A stretch of 64,000 nucleotides of DNA from CAVTJL01 sp963735065 (GCA_963735065.1 CAVTJL010000009.1:1-64000); one strand, 5' to 3'. Positions 1 through 10,800 are shown, counted from the stretch's first letter. Program-made: numbers and translations. The notes: generated by a model from the letters alone, not told the origin.

Positions 1-716
1 CCGGGACGGAACACCGATCGGCGGTAAGCTACCGGACCGCGGCCGAGCGCCGGACACGCCCCATCAATTCCGAGCGCTGGATACTGCGGGCGCAGGTCCA
101 TCTCCCACAATGCGCACTTGCAAGAACTGTCCCCATGCTCTCTTGACCTTCCCGCCCCCATCCAGGCCCGCATAGAGCGTCATCGGTCATCCTTCCTTCC
201 GTCACCGGTCCGCAACGGCGCGGTACGTCGACGGAAAGCCAGCTCAAGTACGCCACGCCACCGTAACTGGCACAGGGGCTCCTACTCGCGGCGCGCACCG
301 CCCGACGCAGTCCCCTCCCGGCGGGAGACCCCTGCTACGCGAAGAGACCTCTTTAGTGCCCCAGCGCTCCAATTCCCCGCTTGACTTTGCGGATCAGTTG
401 GGCCCAAAGTCGCGAACAGATGAACATTGTGTAATATCGGAGAAGCACTTCGATGGGAGCCCTGCCGCCCGTCGATGTCGGGTCACGCCCGGGAGCTGGG
501 CGACCGACAAATCACAAACGCCCTTCAGCCGGCCTCATAGCTCGCACTGTCAGCATCGCGCATCCACAAATCGCAGCAAGCAGCCGAGACGATACATGCA
601 CCACGACCACACCTCCGACACTGACCGATTATTTCCCATTCTGGCCGCCGAACTCACATAATTCATCGCGATAGCGATAACTATATGGCTGACGAAACCT
701 AAGGCGGAGACTGATT
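1..716. other. Left-edge stretch with no supportable gene
   Basis: I see no convincing gene here. The short open frames overlap one another on both strands and have no recognisable protein character, and I find no tRNA-like fold. Base composition is lower in G+C than in most of the window. A purine-rich GGCGGAG about 7 nt before the ATG at 717 is a plausible ribosome binding site for the next gene. The stretch could be the regulatory region of that gene or the edge of a transferred segment. Confidence 0.5.
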
Positions 717-2117
717 ATGGCATCGACCTCACTGATGAAGAACTTTATTCTCTTCGCAAAGAGCATGCCCGCTGTCGCCGTCCAAGGCAGCCGTCTCGTC
801 CGTGGAGTTCAAATACTCGCAAACGAACTCCGAGGCGAAAAGCCGGCTCTCCCGCACCCGCGCTTGAGAAATATCCCCCTCCCCACGTATGGCCTCGCGT
901 ACTCCGTCTTCGTTGATGAACTTCTTTTTGTTATAGAACCCATGACCGTATCTGCGAAAATCAGCGTCCATGTACATGTCCAAGACAAACTCGACGCCGT
1001 CATCAGCGAATATATTATATCTTGTCCATCCTCAATTGGTCTGGAGTTTCTTCTTGACGAAGACAACAACGAGATCTACTTCTCCCAAGTGTCTTCTCCT
1101 CCACCGACGATCTTGCCGTCATTCGCTACAAGCTCTGACGAAATTCTGCGCGCTCAAGGATTAGCAGAGCCTGTGCGTGACACATACCTAAGAGAGGTTG
1201 AACTCCCGATACTTTGGCTAACTTCGCCTACATTTGTACAGCTCGTAATTAAATCTCTTCCACGGCTGAATCTTAGTGAGCTCGCTCCCTCTCTAACATT
1301 TAAATCTCCGCTACGCTCGATGTTTAGCGAAGGGTACTATATATTCTCATCACCTAAGGTATATATCTCCACGGGGGGATGCGAACCGAAGTCAATCCTC
1401 GTCGAGCCTGATCCGATGTTTCCCTACGGAGAGCCACTACCCCAATCAACGCGATCCCCTCGCACCCGCCATGCCGTCTATCTTCCCAAAACACGCCTCC
1501 TTTCATTTATTGCTGATAAAATCCAGCCGGCTATACAGGTGCGTGCTAGCGAAACAGGCGGGGTGATAAAGTGGGCCGGCTCCGGAAGCATTGGATTGGG
1601 GGCACTCGAAATCGACATTGCGCAGGGCGAAGATGTGCGGGGGATTATATCTCTTCGCGCGCGTATCGATTTTTCCGCCGCCGCTCGCGCTTGGATAGAC
1701 GGGCCATGCGGCGAGATCAATGTAACGTCGGCACAGATCGATGGGACAGGCGAGCTTTCTCTTGACTTCAGCGTCAAGCTCGACACACAGACGCTTCTCA
1801 TATCAGCGGAGCTAATTGTAACCAGCAGCGACCTGACCGACGTGCACTTCGTAGTAGGCAACCTTCCGTGGCCCCTGAGCGCGGTCGCCGACGAGATATT
1901 AGGTTCCTTAGCAAGACAGGAGGTTCGAAAACTTACGGGCCGGGCCCAGCGTGTGGGTGAGTGGCCAATCGTGGGAGAACCTGGGCTTTTTTTAGCCGGA
2001 GGCCGGCCCCCAACCTACAGCAAGCCAAACGTTGAGGGCTGTGGGCGCATTGCAGCGATGTTCGGAAGTCTAGAACCTGACGACAATTCTCGAGATATTG
2101 TTGATGTAAAATCTTGA
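717..2117 (+). CDS. Hypothetical 466-aa protein, possible lipid-binding-like fold
   Basis: I do not recognise this family. The 466-residue product has no obvious signal peptide or membrane segment. It is rich in alternating hydrophobic beta-strand patterns, for example IIWSLRARID-like stretches around residues 290-400, followed by a short amphipathic stretch (residues about 385-410, VADEILGSLARQEVRKL). That alternation loosely recalls the tubular lipid-binding (TULIP) proteins, but this is a guess from pattern only. The start at 717 has a purine-rich site just upstream. The gene is clearly poorer in G+C than the genes after 4300 and uses many A/T-ending codons, which suggests horizontal acquisition. 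The next gene begins about 100 nt downstream on the same strand. Confidence 0.6.
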   Translation: MASTSLMKNFILFAKSMPAVAVQGSRLVRGVQILANELRGEKPALPHPRLRNIPLPTYGLAYSVFVDELLFVIEPMTVSAKISVHVHVQDKLDAVISEYIISCPSSIGLEFLLDEDNNEIYFSQVSSPPPTILPSFATSSDEILRAQGLAEPVRDTYLREVELPILWLTSPTFVQLVIKSLPRLNLSELAPSLTFKSPLRSMFSEGYYIFSSPKVYISTGGCEPKSILVEPDPMFPYGEPLPQSTRSPRTRHAVYLPKTRLLSFIADKIQPAIQVRASETGGVIKWAGSGSIGLGALEIDIAQGEDVRGIISLRARIDFSAAARAWIDGPCGEINVTSAQIDGTGELSLDFSVKLDTQTLLISAELIVTSSDLTDVHFVVGNLPWPLSAVADEILGSLARQEVRKLTGRAQRVGEWPIVGEPGLFLAGGRPPTYSKPNVEGCGRIAAMFGSLEPDDNSRDIVDVKS

Positions 2118-2215
2118 CAGCGGAGCGGGCCATGCATTTCGGAGCGCATGATAGGGGTGGCGGCGGCAATCTTGGGTGTTTCACCACCCACCGTCGTCGC
2201 TTAGGGCAAGGGTCG

Positions 2216-3312
2216 ATGGAAATACATTGTCGGCGCGTGAGGCTCATCCTGGTTGTTGCCGCGAACTTTGTCCTCCGCGCTGGTGGAGCCGATGCCAGTC
2301 CGATTGATGAGGTGAGGGCACTTCTTCCTCTCTGGAGAGAGAATGCTCCTCTTTGCGAGAGCAGCCCCTCGTCAGAGGCCTGTGAGGACGGCGATATGAC
2401 CCTCTTCAATGCCCTTCTCTGTGTGGCCGGAGAGCAGATCGGCTGCATAGCAACCGTGGAAGCACAGGACGCCAGCGGACGATGGCATCGCTCGCCCCGA
2501 CTTCGGCGTCATCCCGAAGAGCGGCCGCATGACATTCCTTTTCTTGGGACATGGCTCTTGGCATCCAACTCTACGCCGCGGCAACAGGGGACAAGGCAGC
2601 GCTCGAGCGTTGGCTTCGATGGGTCGAGGAGCAGCGTCCTTGTATCATCGAGACGCCGAAGCTAGGCGACACTACTTACTGCCTCGTCAGGGGTGGCCCC
2701 CGCTGGTGTACAGACGACACAGAGCATGGGTGCAGCGCACGCCCTCAGGATTTGGCCACACTCGCTGTTGCGGCCGAGGCTCTGGACGCGGCTATACCTG
2801 AACCCGCGATAACGGCCCCCCCTGAAGGCCCCTTTCGCGAGATTGTCCAAGCGCTCGTTGAGCGTAGCCGCGAGTCCAACGCGCTGCTCAGCCTCTCCAG
2901 GCTCCTTCCCCAAGCGCGGGAGCTTCAGCCCAGAATACTCGTATTAGATGCCACGGTGAACGCGGCGGGATACTCCCGCCATCTTGTTGCCGTTAACGCT
3001 CTGCTTTTCCGCCTTCTGAAGCGTGATTCGCCCGAGGTGGGCATTGCAACGAGTATTCTCGCGCTGTATCAACCCGTGAATCCTTTTTTCGCGCTCCTTG
3101 CCGGGCTTCCCAGGGCTGATGTGGCCGCGGGGGTCCTGGCGATCTGCCCGCATAGCGTCGCTGAGCTTCCGGCGGTACGCTCCCAGTGGGCATGGCAAAG
3201 AGACACCAGCGATGAGCCCTGGAAGGAATCCAATCTATGGGATTTTGTCTTTCTGGGGAGGCTTCTTGCAGATGAGACAGCTTTCCAGGGCGCGGCCGAG
3301 CACGTGCGATGA
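2216..3312 (+). pseudogene. Hypothetical exported protein, frameshifted
   Basis: The N-terminal part reads from the ATG at 2216: basic residues, then RLILVVAANFVLRAGGADA, which looks like a signal peptide cleaved after ADA. This frame makes sense up to about 2530 (RRHPEERPH). The neighbouring frame then continues sensibly from about 2533 (HSFSWDMALGIQLYAAA) to the stop at 3312. One lost base, or two gained, at 2525-2535 would explain the break. Joined, the product is about 365 residues, helical in its C-terminal half. I do not recognise the family. It may form an operon with the gene at 717. The break may be true decay or a sequencing error. Confidence 0.5.
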
Positions 3313-3689
3313 CATGATCTAGCTTCCGTGATGATCTTGCAGTGGCCGCCCTCGCGGGACTAACCTCGACCGGAGGAATGGGGTCCGATGGGTGGTGCCC
3401 GTGTCTAGGAGCATAGAAGTCGCCAATGGCTTGGCACCGGGCCGTCAAACCCTCCGAACTCTGTATTGATCAGGAAGGAGACGAGTGGCGGGTCTCCTGG
3501 ACGGGCAAGCGTACACCCCAGAGGCCCATAGCGTTGTTGGCCACTCGGCCAACCTTCCTTTTGTCAGCGCTTTCATTGTTGCTGGCTTCCTTCTTAGACT
3601 ATGGATCTCCAGTTGACGTGTAGCGTCTAACCGCAGGTGGCACAATGCACGGCCTAGTTCAACACTCGATCGATTTCGAATCTTGTACC
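3313..3689. other. Stretch with no supportable gene
   Basis: Only a 65-codon plus-strand open frame (3426-3623) is present, with no family resemblance and a hydrophobic tail that could be chance. I see no RNA gene or clear terminator. Composition is intermediate between the island to the left and the G+C-rich genes to the right. Confidence 0.4.
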
Positions 3690-4143
3690 ATGGAACAGGA
3701 CATCGGTTATCCAATCATAAGGGGAGAAGTGTCTCTTCGGTATATGACGAATGATTTTCAGCCCTTCGGTGCAGCGCCGGTCGTTGTCGACATATCGACC
3801 AAGGTGCCGGTAAGAGGCCCGAGATCAATGGGCTTTCAGACGAATTCTCGGCGCATTCGGCCTCCAGCTTGAATTCTCGCTCTTGGTTAAGGTACACTTG
3901 TCTCTTATTACTTGTGGCGCCAAAGAGCTCCGCATCCAATCTATCGAGGGCGACAGAGTGATGCGGGAGGGCGTTCTGCGCTTCGGGCAGACGGATGAAG
4001 TAGGAACATATCGGACATTTTCGGTTCATGAGCTTGACGGGCTGACAGCGGAGCCGCTTAGGACGCTCCGCTTCGTTAATGAGACCCAGGCAATACCGTA
4101 TGATCACGGCTTTCTGACCCGGATCTACTATAGATTTTCGTGA
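3690..4143 (+). pseudogene. Small hypothetical gene, apparently frameshifted
   Basis: Two plus-strand frames read as one protein. The first starts at the ATG at 3690 (MEQDIGYPIIRGEVSLRYM) and runs sensibly to about 3835. The second is open from 3814 and continues as RILGAFGLQLEFSLLVKVHL to the stop at 4143, ending LTRIYYRFS. One extra base at about 3812-3840 would join them into roughly 150 residues. The TTG at 3883 could be a start of the second part, but the coding character begins well before it. Function is unknown. The G+C content resembles the genes to its left, so it belongs to the same atypical segment. Confidence 0.35.
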
Positions 4144-4317
4144 CTGATGAGTGGGCTGCCACGCTAAAGTCTCGCGCAGCGCGGACATTATGACCATGGT
4201 GCAGAGGAGATGAGGACGGAGCAAGCTGGCCATCGCTGCGCGCGAGGCATCGGTTCAGGTCTAGCAAGCCCGCGTCGTCGACCATGAAGAGGCCGAGTGT
4301 CTTGCCTCTGCTTTCTC

Positions 4318-5322
4318 TCACCGCTTCAGCCCAAACACCTCCGCCAGCAGCTCGTACGACCTCCTCCTCGCCTCATGATCAAAAATGGCCGTCGTGATCA
4401 TGATCTCGTCGGCGCCGCAGCCCTCCGCGAAGGCTCCGAGGGAGTCGCGGACGCGGCCGGCGGAGCCGACGAAGACGCGGGAGCGGTTGGCGCGGCGGGC
4501 GGCTTCCTCGCGGGGGGAGAAGGGAGTGACAAAAGCAGCGTCGGGGCTTTCGAGGGGGCCGTAGATGCCGCGGGCGCGGCGGACATAGTTGAGGTCGACG
4601 GTGGCGGCGAGGCGCTCGGCCGCCTCGTCGGTGTCGGCCACCACGGCGGCGGTGGCGAGGATGGCGTGGGGCTTGTCGAGGAAGCCCGAGGGGCGGAAGG
4701 CGGCACGGTAGCGGCGCAGCACGTCGGTGGCGTCGATGCTGGCGAAGTGGTGGGCGAAGGCAAAGCCGAGGCCGGAGGCGGCGGCGAGCTCGGCGCTGTA
4801 GTCGGACGAGCCCAGGAGCCAGACGGGCGGGACCGGGACGTCCTCGGGCATGACCTTGATGGGGGCGAAGGGGTGGCCCTCGGGGAAGCCGTGGGCCCAG
4901 GCCATCAGCTCCTGGAAGCGCTCGAGGAAGTCGTCGTCGGGGCTTTTGTCGGGCTCGCGGCGGCGCAGCGCGTAGCTGGTGAGCGGGTCGGTGCCGGGGG
5001 CGCGGCCGAGGCCGAGGTCGATGCGGCCGGGGAAGAAGGCCTCCAGCACCTTGAAGCGCTCGGCCACGAGGAGCGGGTTGTGGTTGGGCAGCATGACGCC
5101 GCCCGAGCCGACGCGGATGCGGCTCGTGGCGGCGGCGACGCGGCCGATGACGATCTCGGGCGAGCCGCTGGCGACCGAGGGCAGGCTGTGATGCTCGGCC
5201 ACCCAGTAGCGATGAAAGCCCAGGCGGTCGGCCAGGATGGCGAGGTCGACCGTGTTGGCGAGCGCCGCGGAAGGCGGCGTCGCCGTGGTGACGAAGGAGA
5301 GGTCGAGGACTGATAAAAGCAT
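4318..5322 (-). CDS. Luciferase-like (LLM class) flavin-dependent monooxygenase
   Basis: The 334-residue product has the hallmark start of the bacterial luciferase-like family: an early beta strand, then LGFHRYWVAEHHSLPSVASG (about residues 35-54), VGSGGVMLPNHNPLLVAE, and LGLGRAPGTDP near residue 105. These proteins bind reduced FMN or F420 and oxidise small organic substrates; the specific substrate cannot be told, though this subgroup is often annotated MsnO8-like. Length is typical. The start codon lies 13 nt after the end of the aldo/keto reductase on the same strand, so the two are probably co-transcribed, both being oxidoreductases of unknown substrate. Confidence 0.85.
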   Translation of the reverse strand: MLLSVLDLSFVTTATPPSAALANTVDLAILADRLGFHRYWVAEHHSLPSVASGSPEIVIGRVAAATSRIRVGSGGVMLPNHNPLLVAERFKVLEAFFPGRIDLGLGRAPGTDPLTSYALRRREPDKSPDDDFLERFQELMAWAHGFPEGHPFAPIKVMPEDVPVPPVWLLGSSDYSAELAAASGLGFAFAHHFASIDATDVLRRYRAAFRPSGFLDKPHAILATAAVVADTDEAAERLAATVDLNYVRRARGIYGPLESPDAAFVTPFSPREEAARRANRSRVFVGSAGRVRDSLGAFAEGCGADEIMITTAIFDHEARRRSYELLAEVFGLKR

Positions 5323-5335
5323 TTTTTTGTTTTTG

Positions 5336-6296
5336 TCAGGTGGGGTCGGGGGCGCTGGCGGCGTCGAGGCGGGCGATGGAGGCCTGGTCGAGCTGGAGCT
5401 CGGCGGCGGTGACGAGGGACTTGAGCTGGGCCTCGCTGGTGGCGCTGGCGATGGGGGCGGTGACGCTGGGACGGGCCATCAGCCAGGCGATCGCCACCTG
5501 CGCGGGCTCGGCTTTTTTGTCGGCTGCGACCTCGGCAAGGGCGTCCAGGATCCTGAGGCCGCGGGGGGTGAGGTATTTTTCAACGCCCTGGCCGCGCGGG
5601 CTCTTCTTCAGGTCGTCCTTCGAGCGGTACTTGCCCGACAAAAAGCCGCTGGCGAGGGAGAAGTAGGTGATGACGCCCAGCTCCTCCTTGGCGGCAGAGG
5701 TCCTCGAGCGGGCCCTCGAAGCCGAAGCGGTCGTAGAGGTTGTACTCGGGCTGGAGGCTCTCGTAGCGGGGCAGGCCGTGCTTGGCGCTGGACGCGAGGG
5801 CCTCGGCCAGGCGGTCGGCCTTGAGGTTCGAGGCGCCGATGACGCGGACCTTGCCGGCGTCGATGAGCTTCTTGTAGGTGCCAAGCGTGTCCTCGAAGGG
5901 CGTCTCGGGGTCGTCCCAGTGGGACTGGTAGAGGTCGATATAGTCGGTCTGCAGGCGCTTGAGGGAGGCCTCGACGGCCTTCTCGATGTAGGCGGGCTTC
6001 AGGCCCTTCATGCCGGGGCCCATCTCCGAGCCCACCTTGGTGGCGATGACGAGCTTGTCGCGGCCGCCGCGGGCCTTGAGCCAGCTGCCCATGATGGTCT
6101 CGGACTCGCCGCCCTTGTTGCCGGGCGCCCAGGCCGAGTAGACGTCGGCCGTGTCGATGAAGTCGAAGCCGGCGGCGACGAGGCCGTCCAGCAGCCTGAA
6201 CGAGCTCTTCTCGTCCGCGGTCCAGCCGAAGACGTTGCCGCCGAAGCAGAGCGGCGCCACCATCAGATCCGAGCGGCCCAGTCTCTTCTTGTCCAT
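5336..6296 (-). pseudogene. Aldo/keto reductase, frameshifted
   Basis: Both halves are strongly recognisable. The N-terminal half has the (beta/alpha)8 reductase pattern: LGRSDLMVAPLCFGGNVFGW, DTADVYSAWAPGN (catalytic Asp and Tyr), TDYIDLYQSHWDDP and RVIGASN. It fails at LEDLCR. The C-terminal half resumes in another frame as KEELGVITYFSLASGFLSGK and carries the NADPH-site region (PIASATSEAQL). One extra C in the coding sense (plus-strand TTGGCGG, positions about 5689-5694) accounts for the break; removing it gives an intact protein of about 320 residues with the usual order of motifs. The luciferase-like gene follows 13 nt downstream. It is probably functional if the extra base is a sequence error. 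Confidence 0.8.
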
Positions 6297-6474
6297 GCTG
6301 CCTTCCTCCCGCGCCGGGCGCCGGTGCGGCGCCGCCTCGGCCTCAAGCTAGGCACTGGCGTGGGGGAATCCAGGCCCGCCGGCGGCGGGCGGCCATGCAG
6401 GGGCGGCGCACGCGTGCTGGATCGGGGCCGCGAGAGCGGCTATCCGAAGGGCACACCCCTGCTCCGAACCGAAA

Positions 6475-7323
6475 GTGACAAAAATGCGGTCAAATCGTCT
6501 GCGGCAGCTTCTCGATGCCGGCAAGCCCACGCTCGGCACGCACCTGCTCTCGACCTGGCCCACGCTGGTCGAGCTCGTCGGGCAGAGCGGCATGTTCGAC
6601 TATATCGAGCTCACGGCCGAGTACGCGCCGTTCGACCTCTATGCGCTGGACAATTTCGGCCGGGCGCTGGAGCTGGCCGGCCTCACCGGCATGATGAAGC
6701 TCGACCAGGAGCCGCGCATTTTTCTCTCGGTCCGGGCGCTGGGGTCGGGGTTCCAGAGCCTTTTGTTCGCCGATGTGCGGACGGTGAAGGACGCCGAGGA
6801 CTGCGTGCGGGCGGTCAGGGCCGAGGCGCCGCATGCGCGCGGGCTGCACGGGGTGGGCATGCGGCGCGATGTGGGCGTGGTGCGCGAGCCGGGCTCTCAA
6901 GCGTTCGTCGAGGCGCTGGACCAGGCCGTGGTGGCGATCATGGTCGAGAAGAAGGAGTGCGTGGAGGATCTGGAGGCGATCCTCTCGGTGCCGGGCCTCG
7001 ACATGGTGCAGTTCGGGCCGGCCGACTATGCGATGAGCATCGGCCAGGCCGGCAACTGGCGCCATCCCGACGTGGTGCGCGCCGAGCGGCTGACGATCGA
7101 GACGGCGCTGAAGAAGGGCCTGCACCCGCGCGTCGAGATCCACGATGCGGCCCAGGCGGCGCCCTACATGGAGATGGGCGTGAAGCATTTCTGCATGGGC
7201 TGGGACGTGACTATTCTCTCGCAGTGGTATCGCGAGAAGGGTGCGGCGCTGCGCGAGGTGCTGGAGATCGAGCCGGCGAACGACGAGGCGGCGGTGGAAG
7301 GGGGGTATCTTTCGCGGTCGTGA
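6475..7323 (+). CDS. HpcH/HpaI aldolase/citrate lyase family protein
   Basis: The 282-residue product is a class II pyruvate-dependent aldolase of the HpcH/HpaI type, which cleaves or forms 2-keto-3-deoxy or 4-hydroxy-2-oxo acids with a divalent metal. Visible family features are the start LLDAGKPTLGTHLLSTWPTL, the metal-site region FDYIELTAEYAPFD, and MVQFGPADYAMSIG, equivalent to the usual PADL segment. The start could be the GTG at 6475 or the ATG at 6484; both are in frame. It stands alone between the divergent reductase gene and the antitoxin gene, so the substrate cannot be inferred from context. Confidence 0.85.
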   Translation: MTKMRSNRLRQLLDAGKPTLGTHLLSTWPTLVELVGQSGMFDYIELTAEYAPFDLYALDNFGRALELAGLTGMMKLDQEPRIFLSVRALGSGFQSLLFADVRTVKDAEDCVRAVRAEAPHARGLHGVGMRRDVGVVREPGSQAFVEALDQAVVAIMVEKKECVEDLEAILSVPGLDMVQFGPADYAMSIGQAGNWRHPDVVRAERLTIETALKKGLHPRVEIHDAAQAAPYMEMGVKHFCMGWDVTILSQWYREKGAALREVLEIEPANDEAAVEGGYLSRS

Positions 7324-7354
7324 GGGGGACGCGCAGGTAGGAGAAGAAAGCCCT

Positions 7355-7600
7355 CTACTCGGGCCGGGGCTCGCTTTTCCGCTCGAGAAAGCGATCGAAG
7401 TCGAAGGGAGCCGAGGGGCCGCTCTGCTCGCCTTCGACCAGGGCGGCCCGCAGCGCGGCGAGCTTCGCCTCGTGCTCCTCGAGCAGCCGGAGGCCGGCGC
7501 GCACGACCTCGCTGACGGAGCCGTAGCGCCCCTCCGCGACCTGCTGCTCCACGAAGCCCGCGAAGTGATCGCCGAGGGAGATGGATGTGTTCTTGGGCAT
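7355..7600 (-). CDS. ParD-family (ribbon-helix-helix) antitoxin, apparently without its toxin
   Basis: The ATG at 7600 has a GGAGG site just upstream. The product begins MPKNTSISLGDHFAGFV and continues with QVAEGRYGSVSEVVRAGLRL, a classic ParD/RHH_2 arrangement: a DNA-binding beta strand and helices, then an acidic tail that normally wraps the ParE toxin. Length, about 81 residues, is typical. In parDE operons parE follows parD directly, but here only about 30 nt separate the stop from the convergent aldolase gene, and no ParE-like frame is seen on either side. It may be an orphan antitoxin or a leftover. Confidence 0.8.
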   Translation of the reverse strand: MPKNTSISLGDHFAGFVEQQVAEGRYGSVSEVVRAGLRLLEEHEAKLAALRAALVEGEQSGPSAPFDFDRFLERKSEPRPE

Positions 7601-7878
7601 CGGGTCCTCCATCGCGAATACAAATAGATACTGGTCTTCGGCATCACGACAAGCTGTAAGGCCCGATACGCGGACAGCGGTCGCTGCAGGATGTTCTGCA
7701 GATTGACGCGGCGAATGATGAGGACGGTCTGAGCCGGGGGATCGTAGGCGGCGCGAGAGGGTAGTCGGGAACGGCGAGCACGACGGTGATCCTAAACCTC
7801 AATGGTGACTTTCGTCACGCCTGATCCTGTGGAGCGGAGTATAAGAAGCAACGCGCCGGTTGCAGGGGGACGCTTACC

Positions 7879-10800
7879 ATGGACATGGACATGGGCACTT
7901 GGTTCTGGGTAGCCGTGGCGGTCGTCGTCCTGCTGCTTGTTCTCCTTTTCCGGAAGAACGGCTTCCGTGTCGGTGCCGAGGGCTTCGGGGCCAAGGTCGA
8001 GGTCGAGGGGAAGGGAGGCGGAGAAGAGCAACAGGGCTCTGCCAGCAAGCCGGCAGGCCCGGCGCCGCAGGCAGGTGCTGAGCGTGGAAGCGCGAAATCG
8101 CAGCATAGCGGTCGGTGGGAATGCGAACGGCACATTCGTCGCCGGCGATGGCAATCGGATAGACCAACGCCGGCCAGACTGAGATCGTCGATGGATGACC
8201 CGGCCGCTCAATCCGGCCTGAGCGAGGCGCCTCAGGCGTTTGCGCAGCAGGAAGGCATCGCCGTCGGTGGCGAGCCGAGAGGCACCTTTGTCGCTGGCTC
8301 GCGCAATATCGTCATCGGAGGCGCAGCGCTCGCGGTCCTTCTCGTAATCATCGTAGTGGTCGGATTGTCTCTGGCATACGACCATTTGCGGGTCGAGCAG
8401 GCCCGGGTCGAGCGCGTGCACGCGGTCGCGGCCGGCAATCGCCGGCTGTCTGGAAAGCGGCGCGAACTGGAAGGGCGGCACGACGCCGATGCCGCCGTGC
8501 ATCGCAGCGTTAAAGGACGAAGTGATCCACGCGCTTGGCGCAAGGCTGAAGCCCGATGCCCCGCCCGGAATAGAGCGGCTTTGGACCAACTCGGCAGGGG
8601 CAACACGGCCAAGGCCCAGGCGATTTTCCAGGAGAGTCGACCAAGCGCGAGTCGGCGCCGTGCCGCGGCCAACAAACGCGCAGCCGAAGCCTACCGGCAC
8701 TTGGGCGCCTGGCCTACGCCACGGATACGAGCAAGGCTTGGATGCCTATCGCCGTGCGGCCGAGCTCGATCCATCCGACACCTGGACCTGGATCTTCCTC
8801 GGCCGGCTCGAGGCGAGAGCCGGCAACCTCGAGAAGGCTGGGGATGCAGCGCGCCGGGCCTACGACGCGGCGACGGCGGCCGGCTCGCAGCGCGACATCG
8901 GGGTCGCCAGAAACGAGCTGGGCGACGTGCGGCAGGCCCAGGGCGACCTCGCCGGCGCCCTCAAGGCCTATGAGGACAGCCTCGCCATCACCCAGAAGCT
9001 CGCCGCCGCCGACCCCGGCAATGCCGGATGGCAGCGCGACCTCTCCGTCAGCCTAGAGCGCGTCGGCGACGTGCGGCAGGCCCAGGGCGACCTCGCCGGC
9101 GCCCTCAAGGCCTATGAGGACAGCCGCGCCATCCGCCAGAAGCTCGCCGCCGCCGACCCCGGCAATGCCGGATGGCAGCGCGACCTCTCCGTCAGCCTAG
9201 GGCGCGTCGGCGACGTGCGGCAGGCCCAGGGCGACCTCGCCGGCGCCCTCGAAGGCCTATGAGGCAGGCCTCGCAATCGCCAGAAGCTCGCCGCCGCCGA
9301 CCCCGGCAATGCCGGATGGCAGCGCGACCTCTCCGTCAGCCTAGAGCAGCGTCGGCGACGTGCGGCAGGCCCAGGGCGACCTCGCCGGCGCCCTCAAGGC
9401 CTATGAGGACAGCCTCGGCATCCGTCAGAAGCTCGCCGCCGCCGACCCCGGCAATGCCGGATGGCAGCGCGACCTCTCCGTCAGCCTAGAGCAAGATCGG
9501 CGACGTGCGGGAGGCCCAGGGCGACCTCGCCGGCGCCCTCGAAGGCCTATCGAGGACAGCCACGGCATCCGTCAGAAGCTCGCCGCCGCCGACCCCGGCA
9601 ATGCCGGATGGCAGCGCGACCTCTCCGTCAGCCTAGAGCGAGATCGGCGACGTGCGGCAGGCCCAGGGCGACCTCGCCGGCGCCCTCGAAGGCCTATGAG
9701 GCCAGCCTCGCCATCCGCCGAGAAGCTCGCCGCCGCCGACCCCGGCAATGCCGGATGGCAGCGCGACCTCTCCGTCAGCCTGAACAAGATCGGCGACGTG
9801 CGGCAGGCCCAGGGCGACCTCGCCGGCGCCCTCGAAGGCCTATGAGGACAGCCGCGCCATCCGCCAGAAGCTCGCCGCCGCCGACCCCGGCAATGCCGGA
9901 TGGCAGCGCGACCTCTCCGTCGAGCCTGGAGCAAGGTCGGCGACGTGCGGCAGGCCCAGGGCGACCTCGCCGGCGCCCTCAAGGCCTATGAGGACAGCCG
10001 CGCCATCCGCCAGAAGCTCGCCGCCGCCGACCCCGGCAATGCCGGATGGCAGCGCGACCTCTCCGTCAGCCTAGAGCGCGTCGGCGACGTGCGGCAGGCC
10101 CAGGGCGACCTCGCCGGCGCCCTCAAGGCCTATGAGGACAGCCTCGCCATCCGCCAGAAGCTCGCCGCCGCCGACCCCGGCAATGCCGGATGGCAGCGCG
10201 ACCTCTCCGTCAGCTGGAACAAGGTCGGCGACGTGCGGCAGGCCCAGGGCGACCTCGCCGGCGCCCTCAAGGCCTATGAGGACAGCCTCGGCATCTCTCA
10301 GAAGCTCGCCGCCGCCGACCCCGGCAATGCCGGATGGCAGCGCGACCTCTCCGTCAGCCTAGAGCGCGTCGGCGACGTGCGGCAGGCCCAGGGCGACCTC
10401 GCCGGCGCCCTCAAGGCCTATGAGGACAGCCTCGCCATCGCGCCAGAAGCTCGCCGCCGCCGACCCCGGCAATGCCGGATGGCAGCGCGACCTCTCCGTC
10501 AGCCTAGAGCGCGTCGGCGACGTGCGGCAGGCCCAGGGCGACCTCGCCGGCGCCCTCAAGGCCTATGAGGACAGCCTCGCGCATCTGCCAGAAGCTCGCC
10601 GCCGCCGACCCCGGCAATGCCGGATGGCAGCGCGACCTCTCCGTCAGCCTAGAGCGCGTCGGCGACGTGCGGCAGGCCCAGGGCGACCTCGCCGGCGCCC
10701 TCAAGGCCTATGAGGACAGCCGTCGCCATCTGCCAGAAGCTCGCCGCCGCCGACCCCGGCAATGCCGGATGGCAGCGCGACCTCTCCGTCAGCTGGAACA

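Noticed and set aside
118..674. Three overlapping short plus-strand open frames at the left edge
   Set aside because: They overlap in different frames, have no recognisable protein pattern, and none has a convincing ribosome binding site.
7355..7878. A ParE toxin gene near the ParD antitoxin
   Set aside because: No frame on either strand in the adjacent DNA resembles ParE, and only about 30 nt remain downstream before the aldolase gene.
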